A stretch of 64,000 nucleotides of DNA from positions 1 through 64,000 of the forward strand of contig JAOAIT010000055.1 of the NCBI GenBank assembly GCA_026414565.1. The letters run 5' to 3'. Every line of letters begins with the position of its first letter. Within the stretch, counting starts at the first letter, position 1. Below the pieces are notes generated by a model. It ran no database searches. It was given only the letters and a program-made list of their open reading frames with translations, and was not told the DNA's origin. Made by a program: the position numbers and the translations under genes. This document shows positions 1 to 10,300 of this stretch, in pieces. The stretch is from Verrucomicrobiia bacterium (GTDB lineage: Bacteria; Verrucomicrobiota; Verrucomicrobiia; Limisphaerales; Fontisphaeraceae).

Positions 1-1866
1 CACCAACGCGTGGGCATGCCGTCCGAATGGCGCTCCCTGGGCCGCGCCCTCTCTTCCGGCCGCCGCGATCTGCCGGTGTTGGCGGCGGACAAGGCGGGCA
101 ACTTGTACGCGGCCAGTTTTGGCGGGCGCTGGAATGCGCGCCTGAATGGCCAGTGGGTTGGCGAGCAACGCCTGCCCGCGCCGCGGGGGCACAAGCTGGG
201 TTTCGTGGCGCTTGCCACCACGCCGGACGGCCAGGTCTGGGCTTGTTGGGAAGAGGGCGACCAGGTGAATAATGACCAACTGGCCGGAACGTCGGGCTTG
301 TGGCTGATGCCACTCATCGCCCAGGCTGTGCGGCCGGCCGCCGAGGCCCCCCGTCCGGCCGCGCAGCCTGTCCGCCCCGCCACAATGGCGGTGCCGCGCC
401 AGATTCCGCCCCGGGTCAAGCAATGGGACCGTCTGGAGGTGGCGGTGGACGCCAACCGCAATTACCCGGACCCGTTTCGTGATGTTTCGCTCGATGCCAC
501 TTTTACCCGTCCGGATGGCAGCTCGGTGAAGTTCTGGGGGTTTTACGACGGCGGCCAGACGTGGCGACTTCGCTTCATGCCCGACCGCCCGGGCCGGTGG
601 AAGGTGAGCGCCGCTTTTTCTGATGGCGCGCCGGCTTTGCAGGGAGAGTTCGAGTGTGTGGCATCCGACGGCCCGGGGATGATTACCGTACACCAACCCA
701 ACCCCGTCTGGTTTGGTTACCGGGACGGGCCGGCGGTGCTGGTGCGGGGCCTGCATGTGGGCGACCGCTTTTTTGCCCGCAACTTTGCTGATCCACAGCG
801 CGAAGCGTTTCTCGATTGGGTGCAGGCGCATGAATACAACCTGCTTTCAGTGGCCAGTCATTACTTGAATCGCAACGCCCCGGGCCGCGGCCGCGGCTGG
901 CAAACGCCCGCGCTCTGGCCCCTGAATCCGGCCGAGTTTGCCTGGCTGGAAACCCAGCTCGAGGCGCTGGCCCGCCGCCGCATCCTGGTGTATCCCTTCG
1001 CCGGTTTTTTTGGTCGGGATGCCAATTTCCCCCGCTCGCCCCAGGACCAGGCGCTGTACGTGCGCTACACCTATGCCCGCCTGGGGGCTTACTGGAACCT
1101 GTTGTTGAATGTTGCCGGCCCGGAACCATTGCTGCGCGAGCACCCCTACCTGAGCCGCGAGGAGGTCAATCGTCTGGGCGCGCTCATCCAGCAGCATAAC
1201 GTGTTTGGCAAACCGCTCTCGGTGCACAACCGCACGGGCGATGATGAATTTCGTAATGAACCGTGGCTGACTTACGGCACGCTGCAGGGACCGAAGACCG
1301 TCAACCGCGCTCACCTGGCCCGGGGGTTGCTCGAAAGCCATCACCCGGCCAAACCGTTGCTGGCGCAGGAGACGCTGTGGTCCGGCAACACCTATCACAT
1401 CCAGGGCATCAAGCGGGATTATTCGGATGACGACCTCCGCAAAAACACCTTTGTCATCCATTTTTGCGCCGCCGCGCTGGTTTTTGCCGATAATTCAGGC
1501 GATTCCTCCAGCGGGTTTTCCGGCACGCTTGATTTGGCCGCCTGCAAAACGAACCGCCACGCCGCCGTCAAACGCGCCTGGGACCTTTGCGCCGCGCTGC
1601 CCTTTGGCAGCCTGAAGCCGCGCCCGGATTTGGTGAAGGGCGCGCATGCCCATTGTTTGGCCGAGCCGGGGCGCCTGTTCCTGGTGTACTTGGAAACCAG
1701 CCAGCCGGTCACTGTGCGGGTGGGCGACGGCGCGTGGCGTGCCACATGGATTGACACCCGCCCGCCATATCCGCGCCGGGATGGCGGTGTGATGCGCGAT
1801 GACCAGCCGGTAACTCCGCCGCCTGGCGGGGATGATTGGGTGTTGCAATTGGAACCGGCGCCGTAA
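1..1866 (+). CDS. Exported polysaccharide-degrading protein, DUF5060 plus apiosidase-like barrel (5' partial)
   Basis: The frame is open at base 1, so the true start lies outside the window; the GTG at 10 is only the first in-window start codon. The first ~95 visible residues look like a beta-propeller blade pair (AADKAGNLYAASFG and TTPDGQVWACWEEG). An Ala/Pro-rich linker follows, then a DUF5060-like beta-sandwich at about residues 135-220 (RFMPDRPGRWKVSAAF). Next comes a TIM-barrel region of the apiosidase/DUF4038 kind at about 230-530. A GPEP motif follows LLNVA where such barrels carry the first acidic catalytic residue, and LLAQETLWSGN supplies a second candidate Glu. The C-terminal ~80 residues (FLVYLETSQPVTVRV) resemble the small beta domain that ends these proteins. 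The neighbour at 2204 carries the same DUF5060-barrel core, so both probably act on related plant or algal polysaccharides outside the cytoplasm. The exact substrate cannot be read from the sequence. Confidence 0.75.
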   Translation, partial: HQRVGMPSEWRSLGRALSSGRRDLPVLAADKAGNLYAASFGGRWNARLNGQWVGEQRLPAPRGHKLGFVALATTPDGQVWACWEEGDQVNNDQLAGTSGLWLMPLIAQAVRPAAEAPRPAAQPVRPATMAVPRQIPPRVKQWDRLEVAVDANRNYPDPFRDVSLDATFTRPDGSSVKFWGFYDGGQTWRLRFMPDRPGRWKVSAAFSDGAPALQGEFECVASDGPGMITVHQPNPVWFGYRDGPAVLVRGLHVGDRFFARNFADPQREAFLDWVQAHEYNLLSVASHYLNRNAPGRGRGWQTPALWPLNPAEFAWLETQLEALARRRILVYPFAGFFGRDANFPRSPQDQALYVRYTYARLGAYWNLLLNVAGPEPLLREHPYLSREEVNRLGALIQQHNVFGKPLSVHNRTGDDEFRNEPWLTYGTLQGPKTVNRAHLARGLLESHHPAKPLLAQETLWSGNTYHIQGIKRDYSDDDLRKNTFVIHFCAAALVFADNSGDSSSGFSGTLDLAACKTNRHAAVKRAWDLCAALPFGSLKPRPDLVKGAHAHCLAEPGRLFLVYLETSQPVTVRVGDGAWRATWIDTRPPYPRRDGGVMRDDQPVTPPPGGDDWVLQLEPAP

Positions 1867-2203
1867 GGACCGGGATGAACTCCAAGGGCTGGAACCTTCT
1901 GGCCGCATATTCCGCACTCAGAAGTGACTCCTGGATGGACTTGGCGCGCCCCGCGTCCGCCCGCGTGGCGACAGCGGCCATGACGGCTTCGAGCGGGCGG
2001 CCGCGGCAAGGGAGGCAACCTCAGTGGGGCGGCAAAAAGACTTGCCGTGGGGGGGGGGGAATCGGAGAAGGTTTTCCTCAGTTGTGACACCATGAAAAAT
2101 CCCGCTGGCCGTGGCACTGAAGGCGCTGCCGGGCAGCGGATGTTCCCATAGGGGCGATTTCTTGTCAGCTCCATGAAGAAATGACCTTTAGCAGCTCACT
2201 GCC
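1867..2203. other. Intergenic gap (337 bp) with a G11 tract
   Basis: No convincing gene is seen between the two DUF5060 genes. The notable element is a run of eleven G at 2049-2059. No clear intrinsic terminator or strong promoter consensus is visible. The last 100 bases before 2204 are less GC-rich and could hold a promoter that I cannot pin down. Confidence 0.5.
2049..2059. repeat. Homopolymeric G11 tract
   Basis: Eleven consecutive G residues lie about 145 bp upstream of the start at 2204, in non-coding sequence. Tracts of this length are prone to slipped-strand change. Placed upstream of a secreted enzyme gene, it could alter promoter or leader spacing, but no promoter is recognised next to it. 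Confidence 0.9.
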
Positions 2204-5200
2204 ATGAACTTGATCCCATTTCCCCCTCGTTATTTATGGCCGTTCTTCATGCTTTGGGCTGGTTGCGGCACTCTGGCCGCCGCCGTCACCCCGCCCACCG
2301 AGGGCCGCCAGCCCGCCCGCTGGCGGGCGGAAACCACCGACTGGCAGGCGGCCACCAATCTGGTCATCGGCGATTGGGGTTTCAATCGCCCCGGTTACCC
2401 GGAGGGACTGTACATTCACGGCATCACCCGGCCCGCTGGCGAGCCTGTCACCAATCCGGTGATCTACGACAACGACGTGTATGACGATGTCTTTGACGAC
2501 GAGCTGGCGTACGTGATGGCCAGCGAGGGCGAGATGAACCTCGTGGCGCTCATCGTCACGCCGGTGCTGACGGATTTCTGGGGCTTTTCCAAACCGGGCT
2601 GGATCCAAACCGCGCATGATTCGCGCCGCAACGCCGAATTAAGCGGCTTGCGAATGGAGCGCATCCCGCCGATCACCGTGGGCACCGAGGCGCCCAACGA
2701 AAAGGCGGGTGAAAACAAGGATTCGGCGGGCGCGCGGTTGTACGTGCGGCTCATCAACGAGCACTTTGCGCGTGATCCGCAGCGGCCCGTCATCGTCAAC
2801 ATCGGCGGGCAGGGCGCCACGCTGGCCTCGGCGTACGGGCTGGACCCGTCCATCGCGCACAAGTGCATCGTGTATTACACCGATCTGCGGGTTTATAACG
2901 GGCATTACCAGTGGGCCTCCAAACTGATCGCCGCTCACTTCCGCGTGGTGAGCTGGGGCGACGACAACTGGTGGATTACCAAGCCGGCGCAGAACCAGTG
3001 GCGTGTGCTGCCGCGCCCGGAGAAGGCCGAGGGCCGGGAAAACGACGCCCGCAGCGGCGAGTGGCGACAACTGACGGAACTGCGCGTGCCGCTGCTGGAT
3101 CATATCGTCAAACAATTCCAGACCCGCGGCGAATATTGTCAGGGCCCCAAAAAAGCTGATGGTTATCTGGACGGCACCTTTTTGCATGCCTGGCTGCCGG
3201 GCATTTTCAGTGGCGCGGCGTTGCGGGAGATTCGCGGGGGGCAGGTGTTGCACGTGACCCGGTTCACCGAGGTGAACGAAGCGCGCGTCAAAGCCTTCGC
3301 CAACGCCCGTCTGCTCAACGCTCAGGCCTACCGGCGCGCCGCCGACCCAGGCGGCGTGTCATCCTCGGGGATTTCCCCGTCGCCAGCCCGGCAACTGCGG
3401 GCCGCGTTGTCCACCAATACGGTGGAGGTCTATGACTTTGTGGAAATCACGCTGCGGCCGGAGCCACCCATCAGCGGCAACCCATTCACCAATGCAGTCG
3501 TGGAAGGAGAGTTCATGCCGGCCAAAGGCGGCGCCGCGGTAAAAGTGGACGGCTTCTGCGACAGCCAGGATGGCAGCGTGTATCGCCTCCGCTTCATGCC
3601 GTCCCAACCGGGCGAATATCGCTACAAGGTCACGCTGCGCCACGGAGATCAGACGCTGGCGCACGAGGGGGCGTTCAACGCCCGGCGCGCCAATCGCCGT
3701 GGCATCCTGCGCGTGGACCCGAAATATCCGAATCATTTCCTCTGGGAAGGCACCGGCGAGCATTACTTTTGGAACGGCACCACCACCTACTACTTGATGG
3801 GTTGGCAGGACGACGCGGTCATCCGCCAGGCCATTGACCGCCTGGCCGCCTGCAAGATTAACCGCCTGCGCGTGCTGGTTTATGGCCGCAATGGCGACCG
3901 CCCCTGGAACCAGCCGGTCAGGTCCACCGCCGGCTTCAAGCTGTACTTAAATCCCTGGCTCGCCGCGCGGCCGGACGACGTGCAGAATCCCGGCTTCGAC
4001 CTTGCCCGCTTCAACGTCGAGTATTGGCAGAAGTTTGAACGCATGCTGCGGTACGCCCGCGAGCGGGATGTCATTATCTCGGTGATATTTTTTATCGGTT
4101 ATCAGGTCCTGCCCACCCCCTTTGCGGCGTACAGCGAGGACGAACAGCGGTACTACCGTTACGGCGTGGCGCGGCTGGCGGCCTTCAGCAATGTGACGTG
4201 GGACCTGGGCAATGAGCACGATGCCCATCGCGAAGTGCCCAAGTGGTGCGACTGGCTGGGGCCGCTGGTCAAACAATGGGACCCCTACGATCATCTGTTG
4301 TCCGCGCACAACAAGATTTACCGCACGCCCGGCCAGACCTGGAACGACATGCAACTGATCCAGCGCTGGGATGCCGGTCAGAATGCCTTTCTGCTGGGGG
4401 AGCGCGCCAGGCAGGCGGCCACCGGCCGCATCATCCCGCAAATCAATGAGGAATACGGCTATGAAGACTTGTGGGAAAAGCAGCCCGGTGAACGCAACGC
4501 CGATTCCCGCCGCCGGTGCGCGTGGGAAATTGCCATGGCGGGGTGTTACCAAACCACCGGTGAGACCGCCAACCGCGGCACCGGTTTTCCCCCGGACACC
4601 GGCGGCGGCTGGGTCAACGGGCGCGGCGATGACACCATGACCCTGTTGCGCGGCCACGTGCATCTGGTGGACTTTTTTACCGCCTTCGACTGGTGGCGCG
4701 CCGAGCCGCGCAATGATTTGGTCCAGCCCCCGGCCTTGTGCTTGGCGGAGACGGGCGAGGTTTATGCGGTGTATCTGCCACGCTCGGCCCGCGTGAAAAT
4801 CACCCTCCAAGGCCCCCTGAGTTATCGCGCCCGCTGGTTCAATCCCCGCACCGGCGAGTGGCTGAAACAGCCCGATGCCAGCGGGCCGGTCTGGGAGACC
4901 CCGGAACCGCCCGGCGAAGGGGACTGGGCGCTGCTGTTGACGCGGTTTGACTGGACCACGCGCGAGTGGAAAAGCTACCTGAATCACGACGGCCTCCAGT
5001 TCAACAACAATCGCTGGGCGGGCGAAAAAGGCTCCCTGCGGGTCCGCTTCGGGCCGCCCACGGCCAGTTGGTGGACCACGCACAATGGCAACCGCTGGGA
5101 TTTTCCGGTGTCGGCCCCGTGGGTGGGAGTGGGCAGCGACTGGGGCAATATCTCCACCAATTCGCCTTTTCCCATCAGGCTGAGCGAGCTGGAAGTGCTG

Positions 5201-5704
5201 AAAGCCTCTCTCTCGGCGACTGTGCCGTTGGGCAAGACCAACCAAATGTTCAAAATCTATTGGCAGCTTTATTTCTCCGACCAGCCCCAGGGCAAATTCA
5301 ACCGGGGCGATTTCGCGCCGACGGTCTATGGCGTCAACATCCCCTCCAACCATTGGGGCACCGTGCGCGGCCGCACGGTGGTGGACGGACGGACCTGGCG
5401 CTTTGCCGACCAGGGAACCAGCTCCGGCATGGGGCGCTTCATCATCCCGATGTTGGAACCGCCATTGACGCCCGATGACAATGGGGTGGTGGAAATCCGC
5501 AACGTGGACATCAAAGCCCTCATTGACTGGTGCATCGCCCAGGGCTTCTACCGCGCTGAAGATTACTGCCTGGTCATCCTCGCCGGTTGGGAAGTCTGGG
5601 TGCAGAACGACATCCTGCGCATGAACGACATGGCCTTCACCATCAAACAAAAGAACAAACCGGCGGTGACTATTCCCGCTTGGACCACCATGATGGACCC
5701 ATGA
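2204..5704 (+). CDS. Large exported multidomain carbohydrate-active protein (nucleoside-hydrolase-like, DUF5060, apiosidase-like barrel, GH12-like C-terminus)
   Basis: 1166 residues. The ATG start is followed by a hydrophobic export signal ending near LWAGC, an imperfect lipobox with W at -3, so lipidation is possible. Residues ~45-330 resemble a nucleoside-hydrolase-like fold: an Asp-rich segment (NDVYDDVFDDE), then a typical IVNIGGQGATLASA stretch. Residues ~395-475 are DUF5060-like (RFMPSQPGEYRYKVTL). Residues ~485-800 form an apiosidase/cellulase-type barrel with WDLGNEH (Glu671) and INEEYGYE (Glu749/750) as candidate catalytic acids. A small beta domain follows at ~820-890. The last ~260 residues (FNNNRWAG ... 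LAGWEVW, Glu1130 ... MNDMAFTI) have the layout of a GH12 jelly roll, but the usual first catalytic Glu (EIMIW) is not apparent. The stop overlaps the next gene by ATGA, implying translational coupling. Domain calls come from reading motifs, not from a search. Confidence 0.75.
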   Translation: MNLIPFPPRYLWPFFMLWAGCGTLAAAVTPPTEGRQPARWRAETTDWQAATNLVIGDWGFNRPGYPEGLYIHGITRPAGEPVTNPVIYDNDVYDDVFDDELAYVMASEGEMNLVALIVTPVLTDFWGFSKPGWIQTAHDSRRNAELSGLRMERIPPITVGTEAPNEKAGENKDSAGARLYVRLINEHFARDPQRPVIVNIGGQGATLASAYGLDPSIAHKCIVYYTDLRVYNGHYQWASKLIAAHFRVVSWGDDNWWITKPAQNQWRVLPRPEKAEGRENDARSGEWRQLTELRVPLLDHIVKQFQTRGEYCQGPKKADGYLDGTFLHAWLPGIFSGAALREIRGGQVLHVTRFTEVNEARVKAFANARLLNAQAYRRAADPGGVSSSGISPSPARQLRAALSTNTVEVYDFVEITLRPEPPISGNPFTNAVVEGEFMPAKGGAAVKVDGFCDSQDGSVYRLRFMPSQPGEYRYKVTLRHGDQTLAHEGAFNARRANRRGILRVDPKYPNHFLWEGTGEHYFWNGTTTYYLMGWQDDAVIRQAIDRLAACKINRLRVLVYGRNGDRPWNQPVRSTAGFKLYLNPWLAARPDDVQNPGFDLARFNVEYWQKFERMLRYARERDVIISVIFFIGYQVLPTPFAAYSEDEQRYYRYGVARLAAFSNVTWDLGNEHDAHREVPKWCDWLGPLVKQWDPYDHLLSAHNKIYRTPGQTWNDMQLIQRWDAGQNAFLLGERARQAATGRIIPQINEEYGYEDLWEKQPGERNADSRRRCAWEIAMAGCYQTTGETANRGTGFPPDTGGGWVNGRGDDTMTLLRGHVHLVDFFTAFDWWRAEPRNDLVQPPALCLAETGEVYAVYLPRSARVKITLQGPLSYRARWFNPRTGEWLKQPDASGPVWETPEPPGEGDWALLLTRFDWTTREWKSYLNHDGLQFNNNRWAGEKGSLRVRFGPPTASWWTTHNGNRWDFPVSAPWVGVGSDWGNISTNSPFPIRLSELEVLKASLSATVPLGKTNQMFKIYWQLYFSDQPQGKFNRGDFAPTVYGVNIPSNHWGTVRGRTVVDGRTWRFADQGTSSGMGRFIIPMLEPPLTPDDNGVVEIRNVDIKALIDWCIAQGFYRAEDYCLVILAGWEVWVQNDILRMNDMAFTIKQKNKPAVTIPAWTTMMDP

Positions 5705-7155
5705 TCCGGAAATATAACCACACCAGAATTCCACACCTGCTGGCCATGACAAAAGCGTGCAACCCCGGCGCCCTCCTCTCTGTGCTCCTGGCCGCCAGCC
5801 TGGCGGCAGCGGAGAAACCGCGTTGCGTGGTGGTCAGCGATATGACTCACGACGACGGCAACTCGCTGATCCGCATGTTGTATTACGCCAACGAGCTGGA
5901 TCTTGAAGCGATCACCATCGCGCCCCAGGAGCCGGACCACCGGTGGAACTCCGACGCCCCTTGGAAAAAAGTGCAGGCGATTTTAGACGCCTACGCCAAA
6001 GTCTATGACCGGCTCAAGGCGCACGACCCGGCCTATCCCACCCCCGAATACTTACGCCGCATCACCAAACGCGGCCACGGCGCCCTGCCAATCATCTGGC
6101 TGACCAAGGGCCATAAAGTGGACGACTGGATCGGTGAAGGCCGCACGCCCAACGGCCAGCCCAAGGACTCCGAGGCTTCAGACTTTTTGGTCGAAGTGCT
6201 GCTGCGCGACAATCCTCGCCCCTTGTACGTCGGTCTGTGGGGCGCGCCTCTGGTTTTTTCGCAGGCGCTGTACTGCCTGCAAAGCCGGCAGCCGGCGGAG
6301 CGGGTGGCGCAAATCATGGCCAAAGTGCATGTCTATTCCATCCACTTGCAGGACATCACCATGGATTACTTCTTTGACCTTCCCCGCTGGCAGGCCACGC
6401 CGCCGGGCAAAATCCAGGATTTTGCCTGGACGCCGTGGAGCGGCCCCCGCTTTCTTCACCCGCCGGCGCGGCTGCTGGTGGACATCAATCATTTCTGGTT
6501 TTACATTGGCGAGTCCCAGGCCATCACGGCGCAGGTGCCCGAGCATGGCCCGCTGGCCGCGCTCTATGACCGCGGCGGCGAAGGGGACACCCCGGCCTTC
6601 CTCTTTTTGCTGAGTGCCAATCTGGGCCTGAACGACCCCTGGGATCCCACCCAAGGTTCGTGGGGCGGCCGTTTCACACCGGGCAAAGGTGACGGCCAGC
6701 CGTGGCCCAATGTCTTCTCGACCGCGCGCGTGCGCGACCGCGAGCTGAAACGCTGGGCGCCCGACGTGCGCGCCAGTTTCCTGGCCCGTCTCCAGTACAC
6801 CATCAAACCGCCCGGCGAGGTCAACCACCCGCCCAGAGTGGTGTTGAATGGGGACCGCTCGGCCAAGGTTTTACGGCTGGCGGCCAGGCCCGGGCAAACC
6901 TTGACGCTGGATGCCGCCGGCACCGCCGACCCTGACGGCAACGAACTGACCTATAAATGGTGGCACTATCAGGAGACGGGCACCTACTCCAAACCGCTCA
7001 AGCTCCCGGAGGCGCATCAGCCGGTGTTGCGCTGGACGGCGCCCGATGACTTGGGCGACCAAACGGTGCATCTCGTGCTCGAGGTGCGCGATAACGGCAG
7101 CCCGTCCCTGGTGGCATATCGCCGGGTTATCCTGACCGGCACGCCCGCCCCGTAA
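5701..7155 (+). CDS. Sde182-type (DUF1593) nucleoside-hydrolase-like exported protein
   Basis: 484 residues from the ATG at 5701, which overlaps the previous stop (ATGA). An in-frame ATG at 5746 gives a shorter, more classical signal peptide (MTKACNPGALLSVLLAASLA) and may be the used start. The mature protein opens with CVVVSDMTHDDGNSL then RMLYYANELDLEAI, the signature region of the cellulose-binding Sde182 nucleoside-hydrolase-like family, with Asp residues where hydrolases bind calcium. Residues ~375-484 match the family's C-terminal beta domain (DAAGTADPDGNELTYKWW). Family members are usually encoded with polysaccharide-degrading enzymes; the substrate is not settled. Coupling to the 2204 gene, which carries its own nucleoside-hydrolase-like N-terminus, argues that both act on the same glycan or glycoside. 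No terminator is evident before the unrelated gene at 7363. Confidence 0.8.
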   Translation: MIRKYNHTRIPHLLAMTKACNPGALLSVLLAASLAAAEKPRCVVVSDMTHDDGNSLIRMLYYANELDLEAITIAPQEPDHRWNSDAPWKKVQAILDAYAKVYDRLKAHDPAYPTPEYLRRITKRGHGALPIIWLTKGHKVDDWIGEGRTPNGQPKDSEASDFLVEVLLRDNPRPLYVGLWGAPLVFSQALYCLQSRQPAERVAQIMAKVHVYSIHLQDITMDYFFDLPRWQATPPGKIQDFAWTPWSGPRFLHPPARLLVDINHFWFYIGESQAITAQVPEHGPLAALYDRGGEGDTPAFLFLLSANLGLNDPWDPTQGSWGGRFTPGKGDGQPWPNVFSTARVRDRELKRWAPDVRASFLARLQYTIKPPGEVNHPPRVVLNGDRSAKVLRLAARPGQTLTLDAAGTADPDGNELTYKWWHYQETGTYSKPLKLPEAHQPVLRWTAPDDLGDQTVHLVLEVRDNGSPSLVAYRRVILTGTPAP

Positions 7156-7342
7156 GGCGCGCACCCCGCCAGTGCCCGCCCCGCACCCCCGGCCCCCCGC
7201 CAATGCGCAACGCCCAGCTCCCCGGCCAGTGCCCCCCAAACCTCACCGGCAGGCGTTTGGTTTCGATGGGCTTGATGACGCCATGTTCACTGGGCTGCGT
7301 CGTGGCGGAAAAGTTTTGGGTGAAGAAGCGTGCGGGATTCGC

Positions 7343-7348
7343 TATACT
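7343..7348 (+). promoter_or_regulatory. Candidate -10 element for the GHKL-helicase gene
   Basis: TATACT lies 14 bp before the ATG at 7363. That would give a very short leader, and no Shine-Dalgarno is seen. No -35 with normal spacing is present (TTGGGT is 21 bp upstream). The call is weak. Confidence 0.25.
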
Positions 7349-7362
7349 TCGCGCGTGAATCC

Positions 7363-10300
7363 ATGGAACTAACTGTCAACCGACTACGGGAGAGCACCCT
7401 TAAAGCTTACGAGGCGCGTCCGGCACTCCTGCGTGAACATTATGGAATCGAACAGGTGGTACTGGCCGGTGGCTATGGATATCGGCAGGTGATGGAGCTT
7501 GTCCAGAATGGAGCTGACGCTGTTTTAGAGGCTTGCGAGCAGGGAAATTCCTTGTCCTCCGGCAATATTGTACAGGTGATCCTTCGCGGCTCACGACTTT
7601 ACGTTGCCAACACAGGCGCCCCTCTTAGTGAGGAAGGCATCGATGCTCTGATGAGTTCCCATTCTTCCCCCAAGCGTGGCAATCAGATTGGCCGGTTTGG
7701 ACTCGGCTTCAAGTCATTGCTCCGGCTGGGTGGATGCATAGATTTATTCACCCGTTCCTGTGGGGCTGTGCGATTCGATCCAGAGCGGTGTCGGCGTGAG
7801 TTGCGGGAAAGGTTTGGTGTGACCGAAGTCCCGGGGTTGCGGCTGGCATGGTCGCTCGATGAATCAGAGCGGGCTGCTGACCCATTGCTGGCAGACTTGG
7901 CCTGGGCCGAAACCATCGTGCGTGCCGAGATCAAGACGGCCGACATGGAGGCCCACTTACGGCAGGAGATCAGTGCCTTCCCGGCGGAGTTTCTGCTCTT
8001 TCTGCCCGTCTCCCTGGTTTTAGAGTTGGATGACGGAGAAAAGCCGCCTCGAACAATTTGTGCTAAGCCTAATGGCGTTCGCCGTATTCTTCGCATCGGG
8101 GCGGAAGAGTCGCTTTGGCAGGTCGTTTGCCGCGAAGTGGCCATTACCGACGTGCGCGCCCGTGCCGACGCAACCCACATTCACGCCCGCGAGAAAGTTC
8201 CGGTGGCTTGGGCTGTGCCGCTGGATGCGAAGCGGGAGGAAGCCGGACGTTTCTGGGCGTTCTTCCCGACGCACACCCCAACTTACTTGCCGGGCATTGT
8301 TAATGCGCCGTGGAAGCTGAACAGTGATCGGAATGCGATTATTGGCGGGGAGTGGAACTCGGCGCTAATGTATGAAGCGGCCCGGCTTATTGTGGAGACG
8401 TTACCCACACTTTCCACGCCTGAAGATCCGGGGCGGCCTCTGGATGCTTTCCCACGTCAGCTGGCGCGTACGGATGAGGATGCAGCTCCACTGGTCGAGG
8501 CAGTCTGGAAGGCATTGGAAAGCGCCGCCGCCGTGCCCAATGCGGCTGGGAAGCTAAGGCCAGCGCTCAAGTTGTGGCGCCATCCACTGGACGATGCCGA
8601 CATTGCCAACCAGTGGCAGAGGCTCGCCAAGAATGAGCAAAAGACCGAACTGGTTCATCCTTCCTGTTATGAGCGCCAGCGGGGCAGTCGGCTAAATGCC
8701 TTGGCGGAGCGGCTGGCCGCGCGCGGAACTCAAACCCCGCACGAACCAGTTCTGCGTAAACAGGCGCCTTCTGCGTGGTTTGCAGCGGTGGCTTCTACTG
8801 AGCTGGCCCGGGCAGTCGAGGTTTTAAAGCTCGCCGCAGCCTATGCAGATCACTGCTTGCCCTGGGAATGGAGTTCTCAGGTTCGGCCTACACTAGCAAT
8901 CATCTTGACGGACCGGGGGAAGCTGGTGACGGCCAACCAGGCGGTGTTCGCCCCGGAAGGCACGCGTGTGCCGGATGGCCGACATCCCGTTGCCCGCGTG
9001 TTATGTGAACAGGCCGAGGCGAGGCGGATTATAACCGAGGTGATGAAAGTCAAACCGCTGGACGAAAGCGTGTGGCTTGACGTCCTTCGGGAGGCGTTAC
9101 GCGGAATCCCCGATTCCCCTGCCGACAGCCAGGACAAAGGATGGTTGGCATTCTGGAACCTACTCAGAAAAGCTCCCCCGGGGGTAGCTCAAGAATTCAT
9201 CACTGAGAATGGCAGCCAAGTCCAGGTCAGGCGAAACGACGGCCAATGGGTTCCGCAAGATGAAGTGCTGCTTCCAGGGGAACTGGTCAGCGCGGAGGAG
9301 AGCTCATCAAATAAGAATGTCCTTGTTGATCCGGCTGTGCACGCTACTGATATCGAGTTGTTGAAACGCTTAGGGGTATCGGACTTTCCAAAGGGGAAGG
9401 TTACTGTTCGAGACTGCTTGGCCTTAGACAATTGGCTCCGGCATTGGCGCGCTTACTACCGCCGCCATGTGGATGGACGGGCACGCTGGGATTACCTAAA
9501 GCCGTCAAGGTTTGAGTTTCCAAAAGGCTGGCTTTTCCTTCCGAAATTGATCGGCCCAGCTCGAGCAAAGCTGACCGCATACTTTATTGATCAGCTTGGC
9601 GGGGGCGAGTTCCCGGAGAGCGTACAATTCGGGCACTCCAGTGTACGAAGCTACCCTGAGATTCACGTTCCGCATCCTTTGCCTTGGTTTTTGCTGCAAC
9701 ACGGGGTAGTGCAAGTGGGCGACTACATAGTATGTCTTGCGGCGATCCTCGCGCGGCGGCATGAGCCTGCACTGGCCAAACTGCCCGTCTGGACGCAACT
9801 AAAGCTAGCGCTCGAAAAACACGACGGTGTTGAGCCGCAGGTGCGGGCAACTGAGAAGGAAATTCAGGCGCTGTGGCACGCGTTGATAAAGCTGCTGGCC
9901 ACGGACGGGGCAGTTGCGGACGACTCGCTGCAAGCTCTTTGGAGCGGTGCGGCAAAGGATGGCATAGTTCCCGAAACGCTCCCTAGTGCGACAGGCGCAA
10001 TTCCCTTGTCCCAAGTTTTTGTAAGCGGGTCGCCTGACCTTGCTCGTCGCGCTCGCACGAACGGTCGCATCGTGGTCACGCTGGATAATGAAACGCTGCA
10101 GCTCTGGTTAAACAAAGGAGCGCAGAACCTGGAAAGCTTAATGTTCCCTGAGTGGACGCAGCAGATCGGCCCGGCAGCGCTGCTTGTTTTCACCGTGCCT
10201 GAGCTTGCCGAAGTCATGCAGTCTGAGGTGAAGGATACCGCCCGCTGCCAGCCAGTAGCAGGGCTGAAGCTGAACATCGCTGGCCAGGCCGAGCCTGTGC

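Noticed and set aside
1110-1150. Loss of the first catalytic acid in the 5'-partial barrel protein because no NE motif follows the fourth strand
   Set aside because: A GPEP motif stands at that position and offers a Glu, a pattern compatible with the apiosidase-like family, so inactivation is not claimed.
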